Shown: positions 23,766-32,591 of the stretch, piece by piece | Layout of the letters: the number at the start of each line of letters is the position of its first letter | Numbering within the stretch: the stretch's first letter is position 1 | NCBI GenBank assembly: GCA_021794205.1 | Contig: JAJYRH010000002.1 | Span: forward strand, 83,333-147,332 | Reading direction: 5' to 3' | From: a bacterium | GTDB lineage: Bacteria; Vulcanimicrobiota; Vulcanimicrobiia; Vulcanimicrobiales; Vulcanimicrobiaceae | Length of the DNA: 64,000 nucleotides | Notes under the pieces: model-generated | Told to the model about the DNA's origin: nothing | Database searches by the model: none | Seen by the model: the letters and a program-made list of their open reading frames with translations, nothing else | Program-made: the position numbers and the translations under genes

Positions 23766-24935
23766 TCAGCTCGGGAGTTTCGACCGTATGTCGTCGAGCT
23801 CGCTGTAGAAGCGTCCGATCTCCTCGTCGGCGGTATAAAAATGCGCGCTCACGCGCAGGCCGCAACCGGGGCGATAATCGAGAAAGACACGGCGGTCGAT
23901 GAGTTCGTGGTAGGCGCGCTCGGAGTGCGGAAAATCGATGCCGATCCATCCGGTCCGTTGTTCCGGGTCGAGCGGGGTGTTGACGCGCAGGCCGCGTGCG
24001 AGCGCCTCCTCGGCGATGCGCGTCGTGAGGCGAATGTTACGCTCGCGAATGCGGGCGATGCCGACCTCGGCGATCGCTGCATGCCCGGGCTGCGCGACGA
24101 CGTAGCCGGGGATCGTCGGCGTGCCGGTCCCGAACCGATACATCGAGTGGGCGTGCTCGATCGGCGCCGCTTCGAAGGCAAACGGACGTTCGTGCGCCAT
24201 CCAACCGGTCACCGCCGGGCGCAAGCGCTCCACCAGTGCGGGACGTACGTAAAGCCACCCGCAGCCCGGCCCGCCACAGAGCCATTTGTGGCTGCCGCCG
24301 GTAACGATATCGAGCCCGAGCGCGCTGACGTCGTAGGGAACGACGCCGGTCGTTTGGTAGGCGTCGACGCAGAGCAGAGCGCCGACCTCGGTGCAGCGCC
24401 GCTGGATCGCCGCGATATCGGCGAGCGCCCCCGAGACGTAATAGGCGTGCGAGATCACCGCGAGCGCGGTGCGTTCGGTGATCGCCGCGCAGATGCGTTC
24501 GGTGGGAATCGTGCGCCCGTCGTCGGATGGAACGATCCGCGTGCGCGCGCCGTAGCGCTCCCACTCGTTCCAAACGTAGGTCAGCGATGGGAACTGGAGC
24601 GCTTCGTAGAGCACTTCGTTGCGTTCGCCGCGGAAATCGATCGACGTGGCGATCGCCGCTTGCAGTACCGAAACGTTGGGGCCGAGGAACGTGCTTCCAG
24701 GCGGAGCGCCGATCAAGCGGCCGATTCCATCCGCGATCTCGCCGATGCGCGGTAACCAGCGGTTCCAGGCTTCGGGGCCGTCGGCGATCCATTCGTCGAC
24801 GTAGGCGACGAGCGCGTCGCGCGCCGCCGCGGGCGCGGCGCCCATCGAATGGCTCACGAGATAGGTCGAACGTTCGAGCGTCGGAAAGCGGTCGCGCAAT
24901 AGCGGAGCCGCGGAGCTTTCAACCATAGTTCTCAC
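23766..24935 (-). CDS. kynU: Kynureninase-like PLP enzyme (class V aminotransferase fold)
   Basis: This 389-residue PLP enzyme is expected to cleave kynurenine to anthranilate and alanine. The PLP lysine is in GGSHKWLCGGPGCGWLYV, closely matching kynureninases. Upstream lie VISHAYYVSGALADIAAI and the cofactor Asp in LLCVDAYQTTGVVPYDV. The last part has the substrate-side R of FDYRPGCGLRVS-type sequence (here LDYRPGCGLRVSAHFY). It follows tryptophan 2,3-dioxygenase with a 17-base overlap, which strongly supports the assignment. An internal start at 24926 (MVESS) is possible. A formamidase, the enzyme needed between the two, is not present in the window. Confidence 0.85.
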   Translation of the reverse strand: MRTMVESSAAPLLRDRFPTLERSTYLVSHSMGAAPAAARDALVAYVDEWIADGPEAWNRWLPRIGEIADGIGRLIGAPPGSTFLGPNVSVLQAAIATSIDFRGERNEVLYEALQFPSLTYVWNEWERYGARTRIVPSDDGRTIPTERICAAITERTALAVISHAYYVSGALADIAAIQRRCTEVGALLCVDAYQTTGVVPYDVSALGLDIVTGGSHKWLCGGPGCGWLYVRPALVERLRPAVTGWMAHERPFAFEAAPIEHAHSMYRFGTGTPTIPGYVVAQPGHAAIAEVGIARIRERNIRLTTRIAEEALARGLRVNTPLDPEQRTGWIGIDFPHSERAYHELIDRRVFLDYRPGCGLRVSAHFYTADEEIGRFYSELDDIRSKLPS

Positions 24936-25695
24936 TTCCTAAATAGGTGCGAACCTCCCAGAGCTCGGGAAAGATGCGCTTTTCTAACGTCGTTTGCAGA
25001 TACCCCACGCCCGACGAGCCCCCCGTCCCGCGCTTATGGCCGATCATGCGCTCCACCATGCGCACGTGGCGCCCCCGCCAAAGCAAGAGGCGTTCGTCGA
25101 ACTCGATACAGTCCTCGAGTAGCAGGTAGAGCGCCGCATAGGTCCGCTCGTCGTTGTAGATGTTCCGATACGACGCGATCGTTTCGTCGTGCGTCGCGCA
25201 CGGAAAACCGGCGCGCGCGAAAAACGCCGCCAAATGCTCGGGCAGGGAGGGAGCGTGCATGCGCGCCATCAGGCGTTCGCGCTGGAGATCGGTCAAGACC
25301 AGGTGGCTGAACAGCCGCTCGTCGCGCAGACCGCAGAGAAATTCGAGTTCGCGGAACTGCTGCGATTGGAATCCGCTCGCCGGATTGAGGCGATCGCGAA
25401 AACGATTGAATTCTTGCGGGGTCATCGTTTCGAGAATATCGACTTGCTCTTCCAGCACGCGCTGAATCGCATGGACGCGGCGAAATATTTTTCCCATGCG
25501 GATGAGATCGTCGGCGTCGCATGCGACGACGAAAGCATCGAGTTCGTGCAAGAGTTGCTTGAACCACAACTCGTAGACTTGGTGGATGACGATAAAGAGC
25601 AACTCGTCGTGGTGAGCCGGTTCCGAGAGCGGCTGCTGAAGCGCGAGCAACTCCTCGACCTTGAGGTACGAGCCATAGGTTAAGCGTTCGCTCAT
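24919..25695 (-). CDS. kynA: Tryptophan 2,3-dioxygenase
   Basis: This 258-residue all-helical haem enzyme opens the tryptophan ring to N-formylkynurenine. Family signatures are LTYGSYLKVEELLALQQP, HHDELLFIVIHQVYELWFKQ (the distal His is in this block), RFRDRLNPASGFQSQQFRE, and RHVRMVERMIGHKRGTGGSS, whose HxxMVxRxIGxKxGTGGSSG carries the haem-ligand His. The length matches bacterial TDOs. It starts inside the stop of the DUF962 gene (ATGA) and runs into the kynureninase-like gene, forming one operon for tryptophan breakdown or for making anthranilate or NAD precursors. Confidence 0.96.
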   Translation of the reverse strand: MSERLTYGSYLKVEELLALQQPLSEPAHHDELLFIVIHQVYELWFKQLLHELDAFVVACDADDLIRMGKIFRRVHAIQRVLEEQVDILETMTPQEFNRFRDRLNPASGFQSQQFRELEFLCGLRDERLFSHLVLTDLQRERLMARMHAPSLPEHLAAFFARAGFPCATHDETIASYRNIYNDERTYAALYLLLEDCIEFDERLLLWRGRHVRMVERMIGHKRGTGGSSGVGYLQTTLEKRIFPELWEVRTYLGSENYG

Positions 25696-26015
25696 CGGTG
25701 CGCGGCGATCCCGAGCCGCTCGTATTCGGCATCGATCGTTCCGGCGAGGACGTGGAACGCCATCCGATAGTCGGCGGCGAGCGAACGAAGCGGGGCGCGG
25801 AACGTCTCGGGCTTATTACGCTCGATGAAGGCGTGCGAGAGCCAGGCGGGGCCGTATCCGGCGACGACGCCGGCGAGGGCTAGCCACGGGTCGCGCCGGA
25901 TCGCTGCGGTTGCGAGCAAGGTCGTCGCCGCGATCGTGCCGACGGTATGAATTGCGCGGGTGCGCGGGTCGCTATGGGCCGCCAGGTAGCGCGGCCAGAA
26001 TGCCTCGTCGTTCAT
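25692..26015 (-). CDS. DUF962 / Mpo1-like membrane protein
   Basis: This 107-residue protein has two hydrophobic segments (about 25-60) and the pattern FWPRYLAAHSDPRTRAIHTVG, then YGPAWLSHAFIERNKPETF, then SLAADYRMAFHVLAG, typical of DUF962. Yeast Mpo1 of this family is an Fe-dependent dioxygenase acting on 2-hydroxy fatty acids, and the conserved His residues here are compatible with metal binding. It is the first gene of the tryptophan-degradation operon. A link to that pathway is not established, and it could be a passenger. Confidence 0.8.
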   Translation of the reverse strand: MNDEAFWPRYLAAHSDPRTRAIHTVGTIAATTLLATAAIRRDPWLALAGVVAGYGPAWLSHAFIERNKPETFRAPLRSLAADYRMAFHVLAGTIDAEYERLGIAAHR

Positions 26016-26065
26016 GGCCTGCGTTTTACGGGGGTTGAGCGCCTTTCCCTCGAAAAGTGCGTTTC

Positions 26066-26770
26066 ATGCGTCGTCTTTTCGCCGTCCTTGCGTGTTCGTT
26101 TCTCGCCGCCTGCGGAACCGGGGGGCACGCCTCCGGACCGGTTGCAACGGCCTCGGCGTCACCCGGAAGTGCGGCTTCGGGCGCTCCGACGAAGCCGCTC
26201 CAGAATCCATTGCCGATCGCGATTCCGCCGGAAGCGAGGCTCCTCGATGTCTCGCGCTGGTCTCAGGATTTCAAGAGCGTTCCTCCGAGCCTCACGGGAA
26301 TCATCGACGCACCCGGGCGGTACGCGGGGCGTCAGGTGATCGCCTCGAGCAGCGAGAGTTTCGCGAGTACCGATGCGTGGTTGCGAGGGCTCGCGCAGCA
26401 CCTGCCGACCGGATACCACGAACTCTCGAAGCGCCGCTTCTCCATGCATCTACGCGACCTCGGCCTCGATGCCGCCGCTTTTTCGGGCGGCGCATCGAAC
26501 GGTATTTTGGTCGTCGCGATCGACGTGCGACATTTTCGCAACAAGCTCGGGCTCGTTCTCGGCCTGTTGAAAGATTACGCGGCGATTCCATCGTTCATGC
26601 GCGCGCCCCTCGATAAAAAAATCGAAGCGCAGACCGGCCTCTCGCCCGCCGAACTTCTCGATCCGAGAACGCCGATCGGCAGTGCGGTGGCCGCGCTCCA
26701 CATGGTCGCGCGCGACTCGACCGGACGCACCGCAATCGTGATGCTCGACGCCGGTAAGGCGACGAAATAA
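26066..26770 (+). CDS. Lipoprotein of unknown function
   Basis: This 234-residue protein has a signal peptide ending in the lipobox FLAACG and an Ala/Ser/Pro linker to about residue 55. The mature domain (about 60-234) has SRWSQDFKSVPPSLTGIIDA, a Phe/Leu-rich helix pair (LGLVLGLLKDYAAIP) and no known motif. The ATG at 26066 has GAAAAG nine bases upstream; the in-frame GTG at 26057 is too close to it. Its stop overlaps the next start (TAATG). It is divergent from the DUF962 operon across about 50 bases. Confidence 0.6.
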   Translation: MRRLFAVLACSFLAACGTGGHASGPVATASASPGSAASGAPTKPLQNPLPIAIPPEARLLDVSRWSQDFKSVPPSLTGIIDAPGRYAGRQVIASSSESFASTDAWLRGLAQHLPTGYHELSKRRFSMHLRDLGLDAAAFSGGASNGILVVAIDVRHFRNKLGLVLGLLKDYAAIPSFMRAPLDKKIEAQTGLSPAELLDPRTPIGSAVAALHMVARDSTGRTAIVMLDAGKATK

Positions 26771-27495
26771 TGCGGATTCGCAAAATTCGCACGGCAGCAC
26801 TCGCGGCGGTCGCCGCCGCCGCCTGCTTTGGAACGGCGCGAGCGCACGAACAAAACTACATCGGGCTGCAACTCTTCGCCGTCGCCGGCGTGCATAAGGA
26901 CGTTGCGGGTACGCAGTACGGCGCCGGGCTCGGCCCGCTGTTTCAAGCGCGCGTCGGCGGGCGGCGGCTCGCGTTTCGCTTCGAGGGAATACCGGTGGTC
27001 GCGATTCCACAACGTTCGTCGGCCTTCTACGGGCAGGCGACGCCGAGCATCGGCATCTTCAACGCTACCCTCGGCTACCGCATCATTCCGCGGCTAAGCT
27101 TCGGCATCGGCGAAACGGTGATCGATCAGCGCACGCCGTTGCCGAATTTGCAACAAGTCGTCTCCTCGCGGCTTGCGGGATTTCGATACGCGTTGCGCTA
27201 TACCGAACCGTTGCGCGCCGATCGCACGCTCGAAGCGAATCTTGGAGTCGTTCCCACCCTGTGGGGCAGCGACGTCTACGTCTATGGCGACGGGATAACC
27301 CCCCCGACGGTGAAGGCCGAACGGGCAGCCGAGATCGATGCTTCGCTCGCCATCGGCTTTCACCGCTCCTACGGCGAGATGCTCGTGGGGCTTCGAGCGC
27401 TCAACTTTTCTGCAAAATATACCGCAACCGGGCTCGCAGGCGATCGGAACGCGGGCGTCGGGCTCTTCGTCGAGTTCAGAAAGGCCATTCCATGA
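26770..27495 (+). CDS. Exported barrel-like protein of unknown function
   Basis: This 241-residue protein has a signal peptide (about 1-26, ending TARA). The mature part shows alternating strands with aromatic girdle residues (YIGLQLFAVAGVHKD, RLSFGIGETVIDQ, LVGLRALNFSAKYT) and ends in VGLFVEFRKAIP. The pattern resembles small OmpW/OmpA-type eight-stranded barrels. It is coupled to the lipoprotein before it and to the crotonase after it by overlapping start/stop codons. No family assignment is possible by eye. Confidence 0.55.
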   Translation: MRIRKIRTAALAAVAAAACFGTARAHEQNYIGLQLFAVAGVHKDVAGTQYGAGLGPLFQARVGGRRLAFRFEGIPVVAIPQRSSAFYGQATPSIGIFNATLGYRIIPRLSFGIGETVIDQRTPLPNLQQVVSSRLAGFRYALRYTEPLRADRTLEANLGVVPTLWGSDVYVYGDGITPPTVKAERAAEIDASLAIGFHRSYGEMLVGLRALNFSAKYTATGLAGDRNAGVGLFVEFRKAIP

Positions 27496-28238
27496 GTACG
27501 ATCGTCGATACGACCGACGGTGTGATGACGATCCGCTTCGATCGTCAAGAGAAGAAGAACGCGATGACCGCAGCGATGTACGCTTCGGCCGCCGAGGCGT
27601 TGGAGCGTGCTGCCGAAGATACTGAGGTGCGCGCGCTCCTCTTTCTCGGGCGTCAAGATTTTAGCGCCGGCAACGACATTGCGGATTTTCTCGCCGCGGG
27701 GGCGATGCAAGCGAAGATCGAGGATCTGCCGGTCGTGCGTTTCTTGCAATGCTTGGTCGCCAGCGAGAAACCGGTGCTCGCGGGGGTCAACGGCGTTGCC
27801 ATCGGCATCGGCACCACGTTGCTCCTCCATTGCGACGGCGTCGTTGCCGGCGCCTCGGCGCGCTTCGCGCTGCCGTTCGTTCCACTCGGCCTCGTGCCCG
27901 AGGCGGGATCGAGCCTGCTCTTGCCGCGCGCCGTCGGGCGCAATCGCGCCTCGTGGCTGCTGCTCTCCGGGGAGCGCTTTTCGGCCGAGGAGGCGCGGGC
28001 GATGGGGCTGGTCGCCGAGATCGTTCCCGACGACGATGTCGAGGCGCGCGCTCGCGCGATGGCCGCGCATCTCGCAGCGATGCCGCCCAATGCGATGCGC
28101 GCGACGAAACGACTGATTCGCAGTGCCGATGCAACCGCGCTCGCCGCCGCAATGAGCGCGGAGTTCGCCGCCTTCGCCGAAGCGATGCGCTCCGAGGAAG
28201 CGCGCGCCGCATTCATGCGCTTTCTCACGCGTGGGTGA
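27492..28238 (+). CDS. Enoyl-CoA hydratase/isomerase (crotonase) family
   Basis: The 248 residues carry the crotonase fold. The oxyanion-hole segments are FSAGNDIADF (near 61-70) and GVAIGIGTTLLLHCDGVVA (near 101). The acid residue lies in FVPLGLVPEAGSSLLLPR, where the Glu of PExxSS is like that of enoyl-CoA isomerases (ECI2 type); the first catalytic Glu of classical hydratases is not evident. An isomerase or related acyl-CoA activity therefore fits better than true hydratase. The ATG at 27492 overlaps the upstream TGA. The longer open frame upstream reads antisense-like sequence and was rejected. Confidence 0.88.
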   Translation: MSTIVDTTDGVMTIRFDRQEKKNAMTAAMYASAAEALERAAEDTEVRALLFLGRQDFSAGNDIADFLAAGAMQAKIEDLPVVRFLQCLVASEKPVLAGVNGVAIGIGTTLLLHCDGVVAGASARFALPFVPLGLVPEAGSSLLLPRAVGRNRASWLLLSGERFSAEEARAMGLVAEIVPDDDVEARARAMAAHLAAMPPNAMRATKRLIRSADATALAAAMSAEFAAFAEAMRSEEARAAFMRFLTRG

Positions 28239-28372
28239 TTTTCGGCTTAAGCATCATTAATCAAAAAAACCGGAAAAACCATAACGCAAGAAAAATTCGA
28301 TAAAGAGCGGTTAACCAACCGATGCTACCATGCGTCGTACATTCGCTCTAATTTGAAAAAGGATTGCCGACG
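28239..28372 (+). promoter_or_regulatory. AT-rich upstream region of the TonB receptor gene
   Basis: This region is much richer in A and T than its neighbours, with runs of A at about 28262-28306 and the palindrome GGTTAACC near 28311. It ends in GAAAAAGGA, nine bases before the GTG start. It probably carries the receptor's promoter and an upstream element. No clear -35/-10 pair or Fur box could be assigned. Confidence 0.4.
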
Positions 28373-31006
28373 GTGAATACGAGGGTTCTTTTCCGCTGCT
28401 TACTAGCGATCGTTCTTAGCGGCGCATTTGCGTTAGTGAACATCGTCCCCGCCCTTGCAGACTCGTCCAACCGCGATGAGGGCTCGCTTATCGGAAGCGT
28501 ACGGAATGCCGCCGGGGCTCCGGTTGCAGGCGCCGTCGTCGGCGTGAGCGGCCCGGTTCGTCGCTCGACGACGACCGATGCATCGGGGCGATTCGCGCTC
28601 CGAAATTTACCGGCTGCCTATTATGCCGTCACCGTAGTGAAAGCAGGTTTTCTTCCTGCCCGCAGTACCAACGTGGCAATATTCGCCGGGCAGGACCTTT
28701 CCCTGCAGGTGCGGCTCGTGGCGCTATCGGCGAGTTCTTTGCAAGTAATCGCGCACGTGGTGGCCGGCGGTAACAGTTCGATTAATACCGGAACCGCACA
28801 AACGACGTTCGTGTCTCGCAGTTCGCTGATCGACCTCGCAAATCCGCAAATAAACGATGTCGTCGCCCGCATTCCAGGGGCGGGAATAGAACGCGGATCG
28901 AGTTCTCCGAACACTTCGATCTCTCTGGGCGGCGCCCAGCCGTACGAAACGCAGGTACTGCTCGACGGACACCCGCTCTCGGGCGGAAGATACGGCGTCT
29001 GGTTCTCACAGTTCTTCAGCTCGTTTATGTTGCAGGGTATTCAGGCCGATACCGGCCCCGGGAACACGACCCCTTTTGCCGCATCGGCGATCGGTGGAAC
29101 GGCGAACCTGCTCACGCCGACATTTACGTCGAAACCGACCTTTGAATTCATCGATGGCGTCGATAATTACGCATCGCAATATTCCAATGCGTTAATGACC
29201 GGATCGCTCGGTCGCCTTTCCTACGTGCTTGACGCCGGCTATCAAGGAATGAACGGCCAATTCTTTCAGCATTACGGGTGCGTCGTCAAGCCGCAAAGCT
29301 ATCCCGCGCTCAACACATCGGCCGCCGCCGGCATCATTCAGTTTTGCGGCGATCTCAGTGGTCCGCTCGCGACAAAGGGAGAGATCGTCAAGTTCAAATA
29401 CGATTTCTCAAAATCGACATCGCTCGAAACGGGATTTGTCGGCTCGCAGGCGGGGTACGATCCGCAGGGGACGGCGTACGGGCAATATGGCGGCATGGTG
29501 ACGGTTCTTCCGTGCATGACGGTGGGAAAGACGCAGCAGTGCAGCAACCCGAGTTATTCGCAAATGTTTGGAACGCAGATTCCCGGCTACGTGTTTTATC
29601 CGGGTTCGGTCGTGAATAATAACCAACCGATCTTTGACGCGCAGCTGCGTACGACGATTGGGAACAACACGCTCCTCGTCCGACCTTACCTCGGGTCGAT
29701 TTCTCGCTCGATCGATGGTTCGGGAGAATCGAATTATCCGGATCACTATACCCCGGCGGGAACCGCCGTCATGCAGTCGCCCTTCAGCCTCCTGGAAAGC
29801 GATAAGCTACGCGGAACGACGTTGTCTCTCGTTCATCCGTTCGGTAATAATGTCGTGACCGCAAATTATGACGATCGCTCAGATGAAACGTTCGCATATT
29901 ACGGTAGCCCGTCGTCCGTAAATACGCCCGATACGATCTCGCGCTTCAATACGTTCTCGCTCTCTGGAGATTTCTCGGCAACGCGGACTCTGACGATTCG
30001 CGCGGCCCTGTACGATACGAATTGGCAGCTGCAAGGGCAGCAATCCGGTCCGATCGTCGGTGGGAAACCGACGCTCGTTCCGTCGTTTCGTTCCGTGTCG
30101 CGCTTCGATCCGCACCTTGCCTTCGTCTTGCAACCTCGCGGCGGCCTCTCGTATCGGCTCGCGGTGGGGAGCTCTGCGACCTATCCTTATGCATCGCAGG
30201 TCAGTGGAAATCCATACATCACTCAAGGATCGGCGACCGCCCCATATGGAACCCTGAACGACAAAAATCCATCGCTCGCTCCCGAGGCGGCAACGAGTAT
30301 CGATCTGGGCATGGACGAACGTTTTCGTCATGACGCCGTGTTGAGTTTCGACGTACTTGGCACGAACGTACGAAACGTGTTTGAAACGATCGTTACTCCG
30401 ACGGTCGGACCGATCGATCCCGTGAAAGGGACGCCGGAGTACTCGGCAATCTTGCAGCCGGAGAACGTTGCCTCACTGGCGGCGCGTATGATTACGGCAA
30501 CCTACCGCCGTATCCCCAAGCTCGGGTTTGGGTATTCCTTGAGCGGGACCCTCTCCAGTTCGATCGTCAAAGGCGTTCCGGCGTCGTTCTATACCTCGCC
30601 GACGGCGTTCGTGCAGCCGGCGAACGGCCAGCAGCAGTGCAGCAATGGGGGCTCTGAGGTCTGTCTTCCGTACCTCAAAGGGTTCCTTCACATTCAATAT
30701 ATCGCGCCCGACCGAACGTATTATGCCGTGGATGGTGATTTCGAAGGGAAAAATAACACCTACAATCAGCCGCCGTTCACGATTTTCAGTGCGGTCGTGC
30801 GTCACCCGGTTACCAAGACGCTCGACGTACAACTCTCGGTGCAGAATCTCTTCAATACGAACGCATTCTTCGGGTTGCCCGAGTATAATCTCGGCGTTCC
30901 GCAGGTTGGGGAATCCTCAACCGGTCTGGGTTCTATTCCTACGCCGCTGATTCCGGCCACAGGGCGCACCTTCCGATTACAGCTTCGCTGGCATATCGGC
31001 AGATAA
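28373..31006 (+). CDS. TonB-dependent receptor with regulatory-like N-domain
   Basis: This outer-membrane protein of about 877 residues has a signal peptide to about 30 (ending PALA). A carboxypeptidase-regulatory-like domain follows (about 38-115; IGSVRNAAGAPVAGAVVGV, TDASGRFALRNLPA). The plug domain (about 130-240) includes NDVVARIPGAGIERG, YETQVLLDGHPLSGG and SAIGGTANLLTP. The remainder is a 22-strand-type barrel ending FRLQLRWHIGR. This SusC/CarboxypepD architecture is common in receptors for complex nutrients or siderophores; the substrate is unknown. The GTG at 28373 was chosen because AAAAGGA is at the right distance; a TTG at 28364 is too close. It is a single gene followed by a strong hairpin. 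Confidence 0.88.
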   Translation: MNTRVLFRCLLAIVLSGAFALVNIVPALADSSNRDEGSLIGSVRNAAGAPVAGAVVGVSGPVRRSTTTDASGRFALRNLPAAYYAVTVVKAGFLPARSTNVAIFAGQDLSLQVRLVALSASSLQVIAHVVAGGNSSINTGTAQTTFVSRSSLIDLANPQINDVVARIPGAGIERGSSSPNTSISLGGAQPYETQVLLDGHPLSGGRYGVWFSQFFSSFMLQGIQADTGPGNTTPFAASAIGGTANLLTPTFTSKPTFEFIDGVDNYASQYSNALMTGSLGRLSYVLDAGYQGMNGQFFQHYGCVVKPQSYPALNTSAAAGIIQFCGDLSGPLATKGEIVKFKYDFSKSTSLETGFVGSQAGYDPQGTAYGQYGGMVTVLPCMTVGKTQQCSNPSYSQMFGTQIPGYVFYPGSVVNNNQPIFDAQLRTTIGNNTLLVRPYLGSISRSIDGSGESNYPDHYTPAGTAVMQSPFSLLESDKLRGTTLSLVHPFGNNVVTANYDDRSDETFAYYGSPSSVNTPDTISRFNTFSLSGDFSATRTLTIRAALYDTNWQLQGQQSGPIVGGKPTLVPSFRSVSRFDPHLAFVLQPRGGLSYRLAVGSSATYPYASQVSGNPYITQGSATAPYGTLNDKNPSLAPEAATSIDLGMDERFRHDAVLSFDVLGTNVRNVFETIVTPTVGPIDPVKGTPEYSAILQPENVASLAARMITATYRRIPKLGFGYSLSGTLSSSIVKGVPASFYTSPTAFVQPANGQQQCSNGGSEVCLPYLKGFLHIQYIAPDRTYYAVDGDFEGKNNTYNQPPFTIFSAVVRHPVTKTLDVQLSVQNLFNTNAFFGLPEYNLGVPQVGESSTGLGSIPTPLIPATGRTFRLQLRWHIGR

Positions 31007-31035
31007 TGCGATAGGCGGCTCGGCGCGTGTCGCAG

Positions 31036-31068
31036 CAGGAAGGCACGATGAAACATCGTGCCTTCCTG
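31036..31068. terminator. Strong hairpin, terminator-like
   Basis: A perfect 15-bp stem (31036-31050 with 31054-31068; CAGGAAGGCACGATG on the left arm) closes on an AAA loop, 30 bases after the TonB receptor stop. No T run follows on the plus strand. It most likely marks the end of the receptor message. Confidence 0.75.
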
Positions 31069-31106
31069 GTCGTCAAACTGAAACAAACGGAGGCGTTACC
31101 GCGTAG

Positions 31107-32534
31107 ATGCCGGCGATGAAACGATCTCTACCATCGCTGCTCGCGGCGCTGACCGCGCTCTTTCTTCCATTGGCGGCCTCGGCCGCCCCCACTCCCGTGC
31201 CCGTTGCGGCGATCGACCGTGCGACGCGTCGGATCCTCCACGCCCTAAAGACGCCCGGGGCAACCATCGCCGTTGCAGAGAACGGCCGCATCGTTTACGC
31301 GCGCGGCTATGGCTTGCGAAACCTTGCAGCCAAAGAGGGCGCCGACGTCAACACGCATTACGAAATCGGATCGATGACCAAGCAGTTTACGGCTGCGGCG
31401 ATCCTTCAATTGCGTGATGCCGGTAAGCTCTCGCTCGATGAGAGCGTTGCGAAAATTCTTCCCCGTGCCCCGCATGCGAATCAAATAACGATTCGTCAAT
31501 TGCTGACGCACACCAGCGGGCTTGCGAATTACACGAACGTCTCCGGATTCGTTCGTATGGCGGCACGACCGGGAAGCTACGCGAAAATTATCGCGTCGAT
31601 CGCCAAGAAGCCGTTAGAATTCAAGCCCGGCTCGCATTGGCGCTACTCGAATACGAATTACATCCTTCTCGGGCGCATCGTCGAAGTGCTCTCACACGAA
31701 CCGTACCGGCGATATATCGATCGGCACGAATTCGCTCGGGCCGGGATGACGCACACGCATTGGATCTCCGACGAAGCGGGTCTCTCCGATATGGCGCTCG
31801 GATATCGACCGTTAAAGAACGGCGGTGTCGCCCCATCCTTTCCCCTGCACGACCGATGGGCGTGGTCGGCGGGGGCGATCGTCAGCACGGTCGGCGATCT
31901 CGTACGCTGGAACGAAGCTCTGCGAAGCGGGAAGATCGTTACGCGACGCGATTACCGAGAGATGACGACGCCGGTGCGCGTAGCGGTCGGTTCCTCCGGG
32001 GGATATGGCTTCGGCCTCATCCGCGACCGCCACGATGGGCAGCTGCGTATATCACACGATGGCGGGACCTTCGGCTTTTCGAGCGATGCCGCGTTCTTTC
32101 CATCGCAGCACCTCACCATCGTAGCGTTGACCAATAGTGCGAGCGGTCCGGCGACCACCATCGTCAACAATATTTTCGATGCGATCCATCCACGGATCGC
32201 GGCTGCGGCGGATGCGACGGCTCCGGGTGAGAACCTCGGCGTGACGGCGCGGGTCAAAGCGTTCGTCATCCCGTTGCTGCGCGGCGATCTCAACCGTTCG
32301 CAGATTACGCCGGCAGCTTCGAAGGCGCTCAGCGATGCCGCCGTCAAGGCGGCCTCGCAGCAGCTTTCCGTGCTCGGCCCGCCGACGGCATTCGTCTTTC
32401 GTGGGAGCTCCGTTCTTCCCGATGCGACGAAGTATGTCTATTTGGTTCGATTTAAGGCGACGGTGCTAAAGTTAACGGTTGCAATCGATGCGAAGAGCAA
32501 GAAATTCGCGGCATTCTTTTTCCAATCGCCGTAG
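31107..32534 (+). CDS. Serine beta-lactamase-like hydrolase (class C/PBP fold)
   Basis: This exported protein of 475 residues has a signal peptide to about 27 (ASAA). The three active-site motifs of the beta-lactamase/DD-peptidase fold are present: SMTKQFTAAAI (SxxK, near 90), YSNTNY (YxN, near 180) and HDGGTFGF (HxG in place of KTG, near 315). After the catalytic domain, a C-terminal domain of about 110 residues (from about 365) resembles those of esterase or aminopeptidase-type relatives. The substrate may be a peptide, an ester or decorated polysaccharide. CGGAGGC lies 12 bases before the ATG. It is the first gene of the run leading to PelF/PelG, but its role there is only inferred. Confidence 0.88.
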   Translation: MPAMKRSLPSLLAALTALFLPLAASAAPTPVPVAAIDRATRRILHALKTPGATIAVAENGRIVYARGYGLRNLAAKEGADVNTHYEIGSMTKQFTAAAILQLRDAGKLSLDESVAKILPRAPHANQITIRQLLTHTSGLANYTNVSGFVRMAARPGSYAKIIASIAKKPLEFKPGSHWRYSNTNYILLGRIVEVLSHEPYRRYIDRHEFARAGMTHTHWISDEAGLSDMALGYRPLKNGGVAPSFPLHDRWAWSAGAIVSTVGDLVRWNEALRSGKIVTRRDYREMTTPVRVAVGSSGGYGFGLIRDRHDGQLRISHDGGTFGFSSDAAFFPSQHLTIVALTNSASGPATTIVNNIFDAIHPRIAAAADATAPGENLGVTARVKAFVIPLLRGDLNRSQITPAASKALSDAAVKAASQQLSVLGPPTAFVFRGSSVLPDATKYVYLVRFKATVLKLTVAIDAKSKKFAAFFFQSP

Positions 32535-32591
32535 CCCGCTCGGAGCCCCGTCGATAGCGGATGCGACGAGGCTCGAATGGAAGAGGGTGGG

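Noticed and set aside
27261-27491. N-terminal extension of the crotonase
   Set aside because: It lies inside the upstream gene in a different frame; the ATG at 27492 gives the normal family start and an ATGA overlap.
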